Positions 34,975 through 43,665 of a DNA stretch of 58,775 nt are shown in pieces (within the stretch, counting starts at the first letter, position 1; each line of letters opens with the position of its first letter). The notes beneath the pieces were generated by a model, which worked only from the letters and a program-made list of their open reading frames with translations, was not told the DNA's origin and did no database searches. Source of the stretch: an uncultured Bacilli bacterium (GTDB lineage: Bacteria > Bacillota_I > Bacilli_A > RF39 > UBA660); contig CANROW010000004.1 of assembly GCA_947632345.1 (NCBI GenBank), positions 1-58,775 of the forward strand, written 5' to 3'. Made by a program: the position numbers and the translations under genes.

Positions 34975-37900
34975 GGCCAACACCTCTTTCCTTATCCATT
35001 TCATCTGTTAATCCTCTTACTTTGGCATATATTTTTTGTTGCTTTTTATTAAAAGGAGATATATCAATGTTTTTATCACCAGCTATTTGATCTAACGCTA
35101 AACGCATTTGCATTATGACTTGATTCTCAATATCTAATTGTTGTTGTCCATTATCAACTTTTGTGTTAAATAATAAATCGCCAATTTTTAGTTTATTATT
35201 ATTAATATCATATATGATAGCAAAGTTAGGATGCATTATTATTCTAGTTGTTTTAGGATTTAAGTAATAATTTTCGGCAATTTCAGTTACAAGATGCTCT
35301 GAGTCTATGTGATCTTCGCCAGAAATTTCTAAATGACTTGAATTACCTTTGGTTACTAATTCCAATCTTTCTAAGGCCAACAAATTTTTTCCGGTGAAAT
35401 TATCATCAGTATATTGAATATACGTATCGTTGTGGACTGGTAGTGTTTCACCTTCATACTTTTTTCTATCATTTCTTTCTTCTAAAATATATTGCGTAGT
35501 AGAATCACTAGTATATAATCCTCTAGATAATTTTACGGGAGCTCCAAAAGGTAATGGTCTTGAAACGGTACCCTTATCAACTACAGAATTTTGTTTTAAT
35601 GATTCTGCAATATCGTTATATCCTAAACCAACAGTTATTTTTCCTAATCTTAAACCATCATATTGTTCTTGAGTTATTTTACCGCTTTCAAGAAGTTCTC
35701 TATAGACTTTTTCATCCGCTTCAATTAAATCATGTGCTGCTTGTTTATATATTTCAAAAACTTCATCAGTAAATCCTTTTCTACCTAATTCCGGATGTTC
35801 TTTATCGGCTCTTGAAAATGCTTTATCAGGTATTTCAATATTATCAAAGCACAATACATCTTTATTCCTCCATACCCAACTCTGAGCAACGATATTTCCT
35901 TGTTCATCTTTTATAACAAAAACACGACCGTTTTTATCAACCATACTATGCTCCATACAAACTTCAGCACAATTGTTTAATTCTTGACAACAATCAGTTA
36001 GAGTTCCAATCGCCATAGCCAGTGGATCATCCAATCTTAAGATTTCATAAGTATATATACCACTTGTTTTTTCGGCACTCTTTTCAATCCTTGGAATACT
36101 ACTAAATGTTCTTTGTTTGCCATAATTATAAATTTGTTGTAACGTATTAAAATCTGTTTGACTATATCCTGCAATTGCTGATATTTCAGCAACTCTTTCA
36201 TTACCGACATTAACAGATGCAAATTTATTGGTTTGGACAAAACTCACAGCTAAATCCAAAGTAAGTCCTCTATTACTATTCATAGTTCTTATATCAGAAA
36301 ATTGTCTTTGTATACTCGAAACATAACTGACATATTCTGGATTTTTTAAAATCATATCCATATTCTTCAATAAAAATTCGCGGAAATCAGGATCATATTT
36401 TAATTCAAATCCACCAAATAATTGATGGGCTTTTTCTGGGGTAAGAATAGGAATGTCTCTAAATTTGTCTAACATACCTCTAATAACCTGTGCTGATTTA
36501 GGACAACTTTGGGGATTAATAGTTAAAGTATAAGATCCATTTCCATTTTGTCTATATATTTGCGTTAAGATTTCTTTTGAAAAATCTACATCAACATTTT
36601 CTTGTTTTAATGCTTCTAACAGATTTAGCAAAGATTGAGTATCTAACAAATTCATAAATGATGAAGCCTTTTTAATGTATTCAATCATTTCTTGATAGGC
36701 TTTTTCAAACTCAGAACTAGATAAAGAATCTCTTGTGGCACGAATTTCACCATATTTACTATCTAAATAATCTTTTGAGTTAGCAACAAAAAATGTATAT
36801 TTTTGACTATACACATCAATTTCATCATCTAGTTGTTTCAATATATATGCTTGGCTTGAATCAATTTTTTTAGGTAGCTCAGTTAATAAATCTAATAATT
36901 TTTTAATCCCTCTTTGATCTTGATCAAAAGCACCAAATGAATACGCCAGTTTTAACATGGCATCTCTTGCTTCTGGATTTTTAGAAAAACTTTGAATTCG
37001 CATTAAATTATTCCAATTGGTTCCCGATGCCAAAAATTTATCTGCTTCGTCAATGCTAAAGTTTTGCATTACAACAAAGTCGGGAATAAATTTGCCACCA
37101 GTTTTATCATACCAACTTTTCATCAAATCAACTTGATGAGCTTTCATCATTTCTATAACGGTTTCCGCTCTATCAATTCCAAGTTTTATTGCATTTTTTT
37201 CACCGAACACTTCTATAAAGTTAATTAGGTCTAGTCTTAAATCAGTATTTCTAAGTAATGAAGTGATTAAAGCTTTATCTTTCAAATATGGTAACCATTC
37301 TTTATGAGCTTGTAATATTGCAAATGTCAAAGGAGATTTGTATTTATAAAAGTAGCTTTTTAATTCTTCTGGGGCATCATCATTTAAAAATAGTTCAGGA
37401 TGACTCTCTCTTAAAAATCTAGGAGCATCATCTGGGCGATAATCAATACAACCTAATTTACTTTCCCTAATTATGATTTTTTCAATCCTTTTTGATATTT
37501 CTTCAAATGTTAAACCATCTAAATTTTTATTACCTAAATCCATATATTTTCCATTTTTTATAGTAATATCTCGATTCAAATGTTGTACAATTCCATTCAA
37601 ATATCTACCATATACAGAACATAATTGTAAAAATTTTTCATTGCCAAACACTTCTAGTAGTTCTAAATCACTATAATATTTATGACTTCCGATAGTATCT
37701 AGTATTATTCGCCCATCAGAATGATTACCATCTTTATTACCAAAAGCAATAAATAAGTTCTTATCTTTAAGAATTGGTATTAATTCGGGATATTTTTGTA
37801 TATCATCAAAATTTAAGTTTCTACTGTAAAATGCCTCAGTTAATCTTTGTCGCTCTTCTCGAGGAATACTTGTTAATTCATAAAAATTTACGAATATTTC

Positions 37901-39823
37901 GGGATATTCTCTTACCATATCTGGAACACTAGATAAATAAGAATAATTCATTTTTCCATTTATTATTTTATTATAAATAGAGCTTTTTAAAGATTTTTCT
38001 ATAGCTTGTTCATCTTCAATTTCATTATGAAGACTGGATATAGTGATATCAGAAAGTATATTTCCATATTTAGAAATTAATTTTAATAATTTTAAATTAC
38101 CAAACCTTGAAACATACTCATCTATAAAATTGACAGAAGTTGGCATTACGTATCCTCGCGCATCCATTAATCCTGGTATATTTAAATTTATATTTACATT
38201 TAAAATATTAGATAAATTTTTATCAATTAAATAAGGGATATATCTCTTTTGTAAAAATAAAAAATCTGGATTAATTCTATTTTTATAGAAAGCATTTTTT
38301 AGGTCATTTGGAGCATCAAAATCTATAAATATTTCTGGATGAGCATTCCTAAATTCGCCCCGAAGCCAATCATAATTGGGATAATTTGGGAAATCCCCAA
38401 AAAATTTATCTTTTTTCATAATATCTAAACATTTAGCTAATTGATCTAAAAATTCTTCATAAGATGAATCACCATTTTTAAAGTCTATTCCTATCTTAAC
38501 TAATGACTTTGGAGTGTGCTTGTGAAAAAAGAGACTAAATGCTGTAAACATTTCTAATTCTGAAGACCACGAATAACCTTTATGAGTAAAAAATCCGGTT
38601 TCTTGTTCAAATCTTTTGATATAATCTATATCAAGTGTCTCTAAAACTCTTCTTTCATCTTGATCAAGTACAAAAACAGAATCATTATATTCTAATAAAT
38701 CCTTTGGATACCTTAATCTATCTACAAATTTAAAATTCATAGATGATAACCAATCTGGCACATTATAAATTGTTTGACCATCCCTTACAACTTTAAATTG
38801 GTCTGGCAGACCACTATGTATAAAATATTTTTTAATGGCATCACTAAAAGCACGATCCAAATCTTTACCCTTTTTTAGGAAGGGAGGATATGAATAAAAG
38901 TCTTTTTCCTGTGCTATATGCGCAAAGACATCAGGATGTTTCTTAAGTAACTCTTGAAATTTTCCCATTCCATAATTATCTCTAATAAATTGCGATATAT
39001 ATGTCCATTCCATAAAGTAATCTACTGGAATTTTTTCAAAGACATCAGGATAATCAATTAAATCCTGAATTTGTAACTGTTTGATAAAAAATCTTTCTTT
39101 TACTTCCTCTGGAATATCAACACCTACCAAAAAGATGTTGGGATTTTCTTTTATAAACATTTCTGGATAGTCATCTACTTTTATCCATCCAGTAGAATTG
39201 ATGATTTGTTTTCTGGCAAAATCAAAGCAAGTATTTTTCAATTCTGAAATTTCAACCGTTTTTATTCTTTCTAAAAATTCTTCGACAGATGGTGCATTTT
39301 TACCTTTTTCACCAGTCCAATGATTGTCATAACATATGGCGATCAATTTATTGACAGCATCATATTCTTCTGGCGAATATTTATATAATTCCACAATCTT
39401 ATCAATGCCAAATGTTTTTAATAACAATCCTTCATCGTCATTTTTTTCATAAATCATATGTTTTTTAAGCTTCTTATGCTTTATTTCATCTAATTGTTGA
39501 TTAGATAAAGATGCCAAGTCTTTAATAGTTAAAACTCCACTATAATATTTATCTTTAAATGCTTCACTGAATATATCACTTAAAAAGATGGATGAATTGG
39601 CTTTTATTGTCTCTTCATCAAAATCCCTCCAATTTAATCTTCTTCTAAGTTTTTCTAAATTTCTAACATTACATCCGCGAAAATTTCCGTCTCCAAAATA
39701 TGCTATTAAATCAAAATCAATATTAGCTCTAGTTTTCGAAAAATCGGCAATGTGAGTTTCATCTGAAAATATTCTAAAGCCTTTCCACGCTTCAAAGGGA
39801 ATATCACTTAAATCATAATTCAA
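34964..39823 (-). CDS. Giant repeat protein with C-terminal CCQ/AQSWVW domain, function unknown
   Basis: 1619 residues in the open frame. It is predicted soluble, with no signal or membrane segment. The track start is a TTG without a ribosome binding site, and the natural N-terminus seems to lie upstream across a frameshift (see the fragment at 39877-39984). Residues about 218-852 contain at least four diverged repeats built on a core like HPExF...DAPEELKxxFY...P-x-LPYLKDKNL: copies near 220-268 (YPEMFIKENPN), 495-540 (HPEIFIDFDAPND), 640-690 (YPEIFVNF) and 808-852 (HPELFLNDDAPEE). A recurring FGNxKxLxLxxxYG block follows the second and third. A helical stretch spans about 950-1070. Residues 1255-1345 form a distinct domain with TDCCQ, then GRVFVIKDEQGNIVAQSWVW and DVLCFDNIEI, then VGLGYND near 1398, which resembles an acyltransferase-like fold but is not assigned. 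It is co-transcribed with the ProA-like gene. Confidence 0.75.
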   Translation of the reverse strand: MNYDLSDIPFEAWKGFRIFSDETHIADFSKTRANIDFDLIAYFGDGNFRGCNVRNLEKLRRRLNWRDFDEETIKANSSIFLSDIFSEAFKDKYYSGVLTIKDLASLSNQQLDEIKHKKLKKHMIYEKNDDEGLLLKTFGIDKIVELYKYSPEEYDAVNKLIAICYDNHWTGEKGKNAPSVEEFLERIKTVEISELKNTCFDFARKQIINSTGWIKVDDYPEMFIKENPNIFLVGVDIPEEVKERFFIKQLQIQDLIDYPDVFEKIPVDYFMEWTYISQFIRDNYGMGKFQELLKKHPDVFAHIAQEKDFYSYPPFLKKGKDLDRAFSDAIKKYFIHSGLPDQFKVVRDGQTIYNVPDWLSSMNFKFVDRLRYPKDLLEYNDSVFVLDQDERRVLETLDIDYIKRFEQETGFFTHKGYSWSSELEMFTAFSLFFHKHTPKSLVKIGIDFKNGDSSYEEFLDQLAKCLDIMKKDKFFGDFPNYPNYDWLRGEFRNAHPEIFIDFDAPNDLKNAFYKNRINPDFLFLQKRYIPYLIDKNLSNILNVNINLNIPGLMDARGYVMPTSVNFIDEYVSRFGNLKLLKLISKYGNILSDITISSLHNEIEDEQAIEKSLKSSIYNKIINGKMNYSYLSSVPDMVREYPEIFVNFYELTSIPREERQRLTEAFYSRNLNFDDIQKYPELIPILKDKNLFIAFGNKDGNHSDGRIILDTIGSHKYYSDLELLEVFGNEKFLQLCSVYGRYLNGIVQHLNRDITIKNGKYMDLGNKNLDGLTFEEISKRIEKIIIRESKLGCIDYRPDDAPRFLRESHPELFLNDDAPEELKSYFYKYKSPLTFAILQAHKEWLPYLKDKALITSLLRNTDLRLDLINFIEVFGEKNAIKLGIDRAETVIEMMKAHQVDLMKSWYDKTGGKFIPDFVVMQNFSIDEADKFLASGTNWNNLMRIQSFSKNPEARDAMLKLAYSFGAFDQDQRGIKKLLDLLTELPKKIDSSQAYILKQLDDEIDVYSQKYTFFVANSKDYLDSKYGEIRATRDSLSSSEFEKAYQEMIEYIKKASSFMNLLDTQSLLNLLEALKQENVDVDFSKEILTQIYRQNGNGSYTLTINPQSCPKSAQVIRGMLDKFRDIPILTPEKAHQLFGGFELKYDPDFREFLLKNMDMILKNPEYVSYVSSIQRQFSDIRTMNSNRGLTLDLAVSFVQTNKFASVNVGNERVAEISAIAGYSQTDFNTLQQIYNYGKQRTFSSIPRIEKSAEKTSGIYTYEILRLDDPLAMAIGTLTDCCQELNNCAEVCMEHSMVDKNGRVFVIKDEQGNIVAQSWVWRNKDVLCFDNIEIPDKAFSRADKEHPELGRKGFTDEVFEIYKQAAHDLIEADEKVYRELLESGKITQEQYDGLRLGKITVGLGYNDIAESLKQNSVVDKGTVSRPLPFGAPVKLSRGLYTSDSTTQYILEERNDRKKYEGETLPVHNDTYIQYTDDNFTGKNLLALERLELVTKGNSSHLEISGEDHIDSEHLVTEIAENYYLNPKTTRIIMHPNFAIIYDINNNKLKIGDLLFNTKVDNGQQQLDIENQVIMQMRLALDQIAGDKNIDISPFNKKQQKIYAKVRGLTDEMDKERGVGHAR

Positions 39824-39876
39824 TAAATGGTTTTGAATGGATAAATATTGTTCAGTAAATTTCTCAAATACCTCAT

Positions 39877-39984
39877 TTACATTGTAATTTTCATCATTTT
39901 TATGAAGCTCATCATATTCCGTATATTGCTTGCTAATTGATTTTTAATTTGCTCAAATTGTTCTAAAGACATTTTTTCAACCAT
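39877..39984 (-). pseudogene. Frameshifted N-terminal fragment of the giant protein gene
   Basis: A short open frame starts at the ATG at 39984 (MVEKMSLEQFEQIKN) downstream of two tandem promoter candidates and ends at 39877. In the frame of the giant protein, the DNA immediately upstream of its TTG encodes KQYTEYDELHKNDENYNV and VFEKFTEQYLSIQNHLL, a natural-looking helical N-terminus that joins smoothly to LSDIPFEAWKGF. One extra A in the five-A run at 39941-39945 would fuse the two frames. I therefore read this as the true start of the giant gene, separated by a one-base deletion, a homopolymer sequencing error or a switch. Confidence 0.65.
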
Positions 39985-40021
39985 ATAGAAGACCATCCCT
40001 TTTTTCTCAAATCTACTGCAT

Positions 40022-40081
40022 ATAATAACATATTTTTCATAAATTTCAATTTTATTATAGCTTTTTTGGATAGTTTTCCAA
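40022..40081 (-). promoter_or_regulatory. Two tandem sigma-A promoter candidates of the giant-protein gene
   Basis: On the minus strand TTGGAA (40081-40076) and TATAAT (40059-40054) are 16 bases apart, and TTGAAA (40049-40044) and TATTAT (40027-40022) are also 16 bases apart. Both precede the ATG at 39984, which supports that start. Confidence 0.6.
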
Positions 40082-40159
40082 ATAAAAGTAAAAACATTAC
40101 AAGACAAAGATAATTATGATTATTAAGATATTATAAAATACAAAAGAAATTTAAAGCAT

Positions 40160-40184
40160 CATAAAAGAATGACTTGCGTCATCC
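40160..40184 (-). terminator. Probable terminator of smc
   Basis: GATGAC-GCAA-GTCATT on the minus strand is a short stem with a stable tetraloop, followed by CTTTTATG, 15 bases after the smc stop. The T tract is interrupted. Confidence 0.5.
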
Positions 40185-40197
40185 TCTATGATTGAAT

Positions 40198-43146
40198 TCA
40201 TTTATCAATTTTATCTAGTTTAACACTAACGAGTTTAGATACTCCTGACTCTTGCATCGTAATACCATATAGCGTATCAGCATATTCCATCGTTTTCTTT
40301 TTATGGGTTATGATTAAGAACTGCGTTTTATTTTTATAGTGATCTAAGTAAGTACCAAAATTGTCAACATTGGCTTCATCTAAAGCTGCTTCTACTTCAT
40401 CAAATAGACAAAATGGCACAACTCTAACATTTAAGATTGCAAAGATTAAACTGATAGCGGTCAAAGTTTTTTCACCACCAGATAATAGCGAAATAGATTT
40501 CAATTTTTTACCAGGTGGACAAGCACTTATCTCAATGTCTGTCTCTAAAACATTACTTGGATCGGTCAATTTTAAGTAAGCATTTCCACCTCTAAATAAT
40601 TCTTTGAATACTTTGCCAAATTCTTCATCAATTTGTTTAAATGTTTTGGTGAACTCTTCCTTCATGACTTGATCCATTTCAGCAATTATTTCAAGGAGCG
40701 TCTCTTTGGCATTAATCAAATCATTTCTTTGACTAGTTAAGAATTCATAACGCTCACTAACTCTTTTATATTCATCAATCGCTGCTAAATTGACCATACC
40801 AATTCTCTTAATATTATTCTTATAAGTAGCTACTAAAGTTCTAGCTTCATCAAGACTAACTTCTAAAGAATAATTAGCTTTAGCTTTTTCAAAAGTTAAT
40901 TCATATTCTTCGTTTAAAGTATTTAAATAATTATCAAGTTTTATATCCATTTTAGAATTGGTAATCTCTAACTCTTTTAACTCTTTTTCACACTTGTACA
41001 ATTCAGAATTATTGACTTTATTAATAGCTTCTGCTTCTTCAATGATACTCGTCAATTTATCTTTTTCTTTATTGCGTAAAGAAATAGTCTTTTGTAATTC
41101 TTCTTTATCACGTGATACTTCATAAAACAATTTCATAATTCGTTCTTCTTCTTTAGAAAGCGATTCATCAACCACGTGTCCTAAACTGTTCAATTCATTT
41201 TTGACATTGGTCAATTCACTACTCAAGAGATTGATATTATTCTTACAACTGCGAATCTTTTCTTCAATTTCAACTAATTTGGTCTTTTCTTGGTAAATTG
41301 CTTCTTCTTTTTGATGGATCTCATCATTATACGAATCTATTTGCGTCTCTAAATCTTTGAGTAAAACATTGATCTCGGACTTTTTGATCTGCATCAATTC
41401 TAAATCGCGTTTATCACTTATGATACTTCGCGTTACTTTCAAACTACCACCAGTGATACTACCACCGACGTTTATAACTTCACCCTCTAAAGTGACGATT
41501 TTATAACGATTATTGATTTTACGACTGATGCGATTAGCACTATCAATATCTTTAGCAACGATGACATTGCCAAGTTGATTAGAAACGACATTGTAGTACT
41601 TATCATCATACCTGACCAAATTGATAAAAATATTGACATAACCTTCTTCATTAACGATAGCTTCAATGACATCAGGATCAATTCCGCGGGGTTTAACAGC
41701 TGAAAGTGGGAAAAAAGTTGCTCTCCCTAGACCATTATCTTTTAAATAATTGATCGCGCGTTTCGCACTCTCTTCATTATCGACTACTATGTACTGCTTA
41801 CTTGCCAATAAGGCTACTTCTAAGGCAATGGTATAATCATTATCACATTCAATTATATTTCCTAAAACTTGATGAATGCCACCTAAACGCGGATTGTTTA
41901 AAACCGCTCGGACACTACTACTCAAATTTTCACCATTTTCAATATTGTTAGTAAGAACTTCAATTTTGTGATTGATGTCAATCAAATCTCTACTCTTATA
42001 ACCGCTTTCACTAAGCGTACTCGCATATTTTTCTTTTAGACCAGATAATTCCATATCCATTTTATCAATTATGTTTTTCTCGTCATCATAATCTTTTTTC
42101 AAAATATCATAGTCTTTTTCATGCAAATAAATGTCATTAGTAATGCGCATTGAGTTTTCTTTTAAAGAAGCAATGTTTTCATATACCCTTTGATCATTAG
42201 CTTGGTACTTACTGCGCTCTTTTAAAAGATTTTTTTCACCATTTAATTGTTCTTCTTTACGCGTCAATCCAAGTAAATTATTATTTAATTCCCCTATTTC
42301 TAAAGATAATTTGGATAATTCATTCTTTTTATCAATTAATTCCGTGTCGCTACTATTATTTTTGATATTTAAATTTAGAATATTATTATTCAATTCTTCA
42401 ACACGTTGTTTATTCTGTTCCAAAGTATAATTGATTTTTTCAATCTCCGTCGTTATTAAGGCGACTTCCACATTCTCAAGTTTTTCCTTGTTATCTAAAT
42501 ATTCTAAGGCTTGACGACTTTGTTCTTTCAATGGTTCAACTTGAACCTCTAACTCAGCGATGATGTCATCAACCCGATTCATATTATCGCGCGTCTTTTC
42601 TAGTTTATGAATAGCTTCTTCTTTGCGCTTTTTATACTTTAGTACTCCAGCAGCTTCCTCAAAAACAATTCGTCGATCACTGGCTGAATTAGATAAAATT
42701 TTATCGATTTCTCCTTGGGAAATGATATTAAAAGAATCTCTACCTATTCCGCTATCAATAAAGAGATCCGTAATATCCTTTAAACGACATTTTTCGCCAT
42801 TTAAAAAATATTCATTTTCACCACTGCGATAAACTCTTCTTTTAACGACAACTTCATTATAAGGAATATTTAAATAGTTATCACTATTATCAAACACTAG
42901 CGATACTGAAGCAACGTTGACTGGTTTCCGCGAATTACTTCCTGAAAAGATGACATCAGTCATACCACTCTCCCCACGAAGCGACTTAACTGATTGTTCA
43001 CCTAAAACCCAACGGACAGCATCAACAATATTACTCTTACCACTACCATTAGGGCCAACTATACAAGTAGTCTTATCATCGAGACTAATTGATAATTTAT
43101 CCGCAAAAGATTTAAAACCTGTAGCTTGTATTTCTTTTAAATACAT
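40198..43146 (-). CDS. smc: Chromosome segregation protein SMC
   Basis: The ATPase of the bacterial condensin complex, which extrudes DNA loops from the origin with ScpA and ScpB. 982 residues against about 1180 in Bacillus, so the coiled-coil arms are short. The N-terminal head has GFKSFADK, GPNGSGKSNIVDAVRWVLGEQS (Walker A) and the Q-loop region NIISQGEID. The hinge lies around 415-520 (GGIHQVLGNIIE through GGSITGGSL). The C-terminal head has LLSGGEKTLTAISLIFAI (signature) and FCLFDEVEAALDEANV (Walker B). Compact SMCs of this length occur in Mollicutes. It starts behind AGGGTGATGAT. The rnc and ftsY genes often found beside smc are absent here. Confidence 0.96.
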   Translation of the reverse strand: MYLKEIQATGFKSFADKLSISLDDKTTCIVGPNGSGKSNIVDAVRWVLGEQSVKSLRGESGMTDVIFSGSNSRKPVNVASVSLVFDNSDNYLNIPYNEVVVKRRVYRSGENEYFLNGEKCRLKDITDLFIDSGIGRDSFNIISQGEIDKILSNSASDRRIVFEEAAGVLKYKKRKEEAIHKLEKTRDNMNRVDDIIAELEVQVEPLKEQSRQALEYLDNKEKLENVEVALITTEIEKINYTLEQNKQRVEELNNNILNLNIKNNSSDTELIDKKNELSKLSLEIGELNNNLLGLTRKEEQLNGEKNLLKERSKYQANDQRVYENIASLKENSMRITNDIYLHEKDYDILKKDYDDEKNIIDKMDMELSGLKEKYASTLSESGYKSRDLIDINHKIEVLTNNIENGENLSSSVRAVLNNPRLGGIHQVLGNIIECDNDYTIALEVALLASKQYIVVDNEESAKRAINYLKDNGLGRATFFPLSAVKPRGIDPDVIEAIVNEEGYVNIFINLVRYDDKYYNVVSNQLGNVIVAKDIDSANRISRKINNRYKIVTLEGEVINVGGSITGGSLKVTRSIISDKRDLELMQIKKSEINVLLKDLETQIDSYNDEIHQKEEAIYQEKTKLVEIEEKIRSCKNNINLLSSELTNVKNELNSLGHVVDESLSKEEERIMKLFYEVSRDKEELQKTISLRNKEKDKLTSIIEEAEAINKVNNSELYKCEKELKELEITNSKMDIKLDNYLNTLNEEYELTFEKAKANYSLEVSLDEARTLVATYKNNIKRIGMVNLAAIDEYKRVSERYEFLTSQRNDLINAKETLLEIIAEMDQVMKEEFTKTFKQIDEEFGKVFKELFRGGNAYLKLTDPSNVLETDIEISACPPGKKLKSISLLSGGEKTLTAISLIFAILNVRVVPFCLFDEVEAALDEANVDNFGTYLDHYKNKTQFLIITHKKKTMEYADTLYGITMQESGVSKLVSVKLDKIDK

Positions 43147-43203
43147 ATCATCACCCTATTCACTATCTAAAATTATACACTAATTATCTTTATAAAGTAA
43201 ACG

Positions 43204-43232
43204 AAAAGAAAAATAACATTTCTGTTATCACA
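43204..43232 (-). terminator. Terminator of the tail-anchored protein gene
   Basis: GATAACA-GAAA-TGTTATT on the minus strand, followed by TTTCTTTTCG, overlapping the stop codon of the gene at 43228. Confidence 0.75.
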
Positions 43233-43521
43233 AATTCAAAAATGCTATTAAAATCACTAACATAATTGCTAAAATAGAAAAAATATAAGCAATGATGACT
43301 TTTCTATTCCCATCATCATCAAAATCTTCTTCGTATTGAACTGATTCGTAATCATCTTCGTCATATTCAACGCTATTCGTATTAGTCAACGGACGATAAT
43401 TCTCATGCATATATTCTTCACTATTAGGAATAGCTCTTTCCTGTTCAAAATCTCTGTCATCACTAAAATAAAGCGTTTCATCATCATTTAAATTGATAAT
43501 ATCTCGATCATTATCATCCAT
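43228..43521 (-). CDS. Acidic tail-anchored membrane protein, function unknown
   Basis: 97 residues behind GGTGATTGT. The first 70 residues are strongly acidic (many Asp, Glu, Tyr and Asn, as in DEDDYESVQYEEDFDDD) and probably disordered, and the last 23 form one hydrophobic helix (IIAYIFSILAIMLVILIAFLNL), so it is anchored by its C-terminus with the acidic part inside the cell. No family is recognised. It has its own terminator and lies between rseP and smc. Confidence 0.65.
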   Translation of the reverse strand: MDDNDRDIINLNDDETLYFSDDRDFEQERAIPNSEEYMHENYRPLTNTNSVEYDEDDYESVQYEEDFDDDGNRKVIIAYIFSILAIMLVILIAFLNL

Positions 43522-43597
43522 ACAATCACCACTTACTATATTATGATTATATCAAATATCGACCTAAAATAAAAGACTAACTATCACAATTATTTAA

Positions 43598-43632
43598 ACA
43601 AAAAAATTAGTTTGATTTGCCAAACTAATTTT
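43598..43632 (-). terminator. Terminator of the uppS-cdsA-rseP operon
   Basis: AATTAGTTTG-GCAAAT-CAAACTAATT is a perfect 10-bp stem followed by TTTTTTTGTTT on the minus strand. Confidence 0.85.
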
Positions 43633-43665
43633 AGTGTTTTTTTTGAATTTTTATTTTAAATTATA

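Noticed and set aside
35430-35672. Plus-strand ORF inside the giant gene
   Set aside because: Antisense shadow without start signals; several similar ORFs occur across long minus-strand genes.
39935-39955. Programmed -1 ribosomal frameshifting into the giant gene
   Set aside because: The sequence ATTAAAAATCAA does not form a proper slippery heptamer in the zero frame, so an indel is a simpler explanation.
39985-40107. Upstream extension of the small ORF at the giant gene start (MSCNVFTFIWK...)
   Set aside because: This part spans the promoters and has no ribosome binding site.
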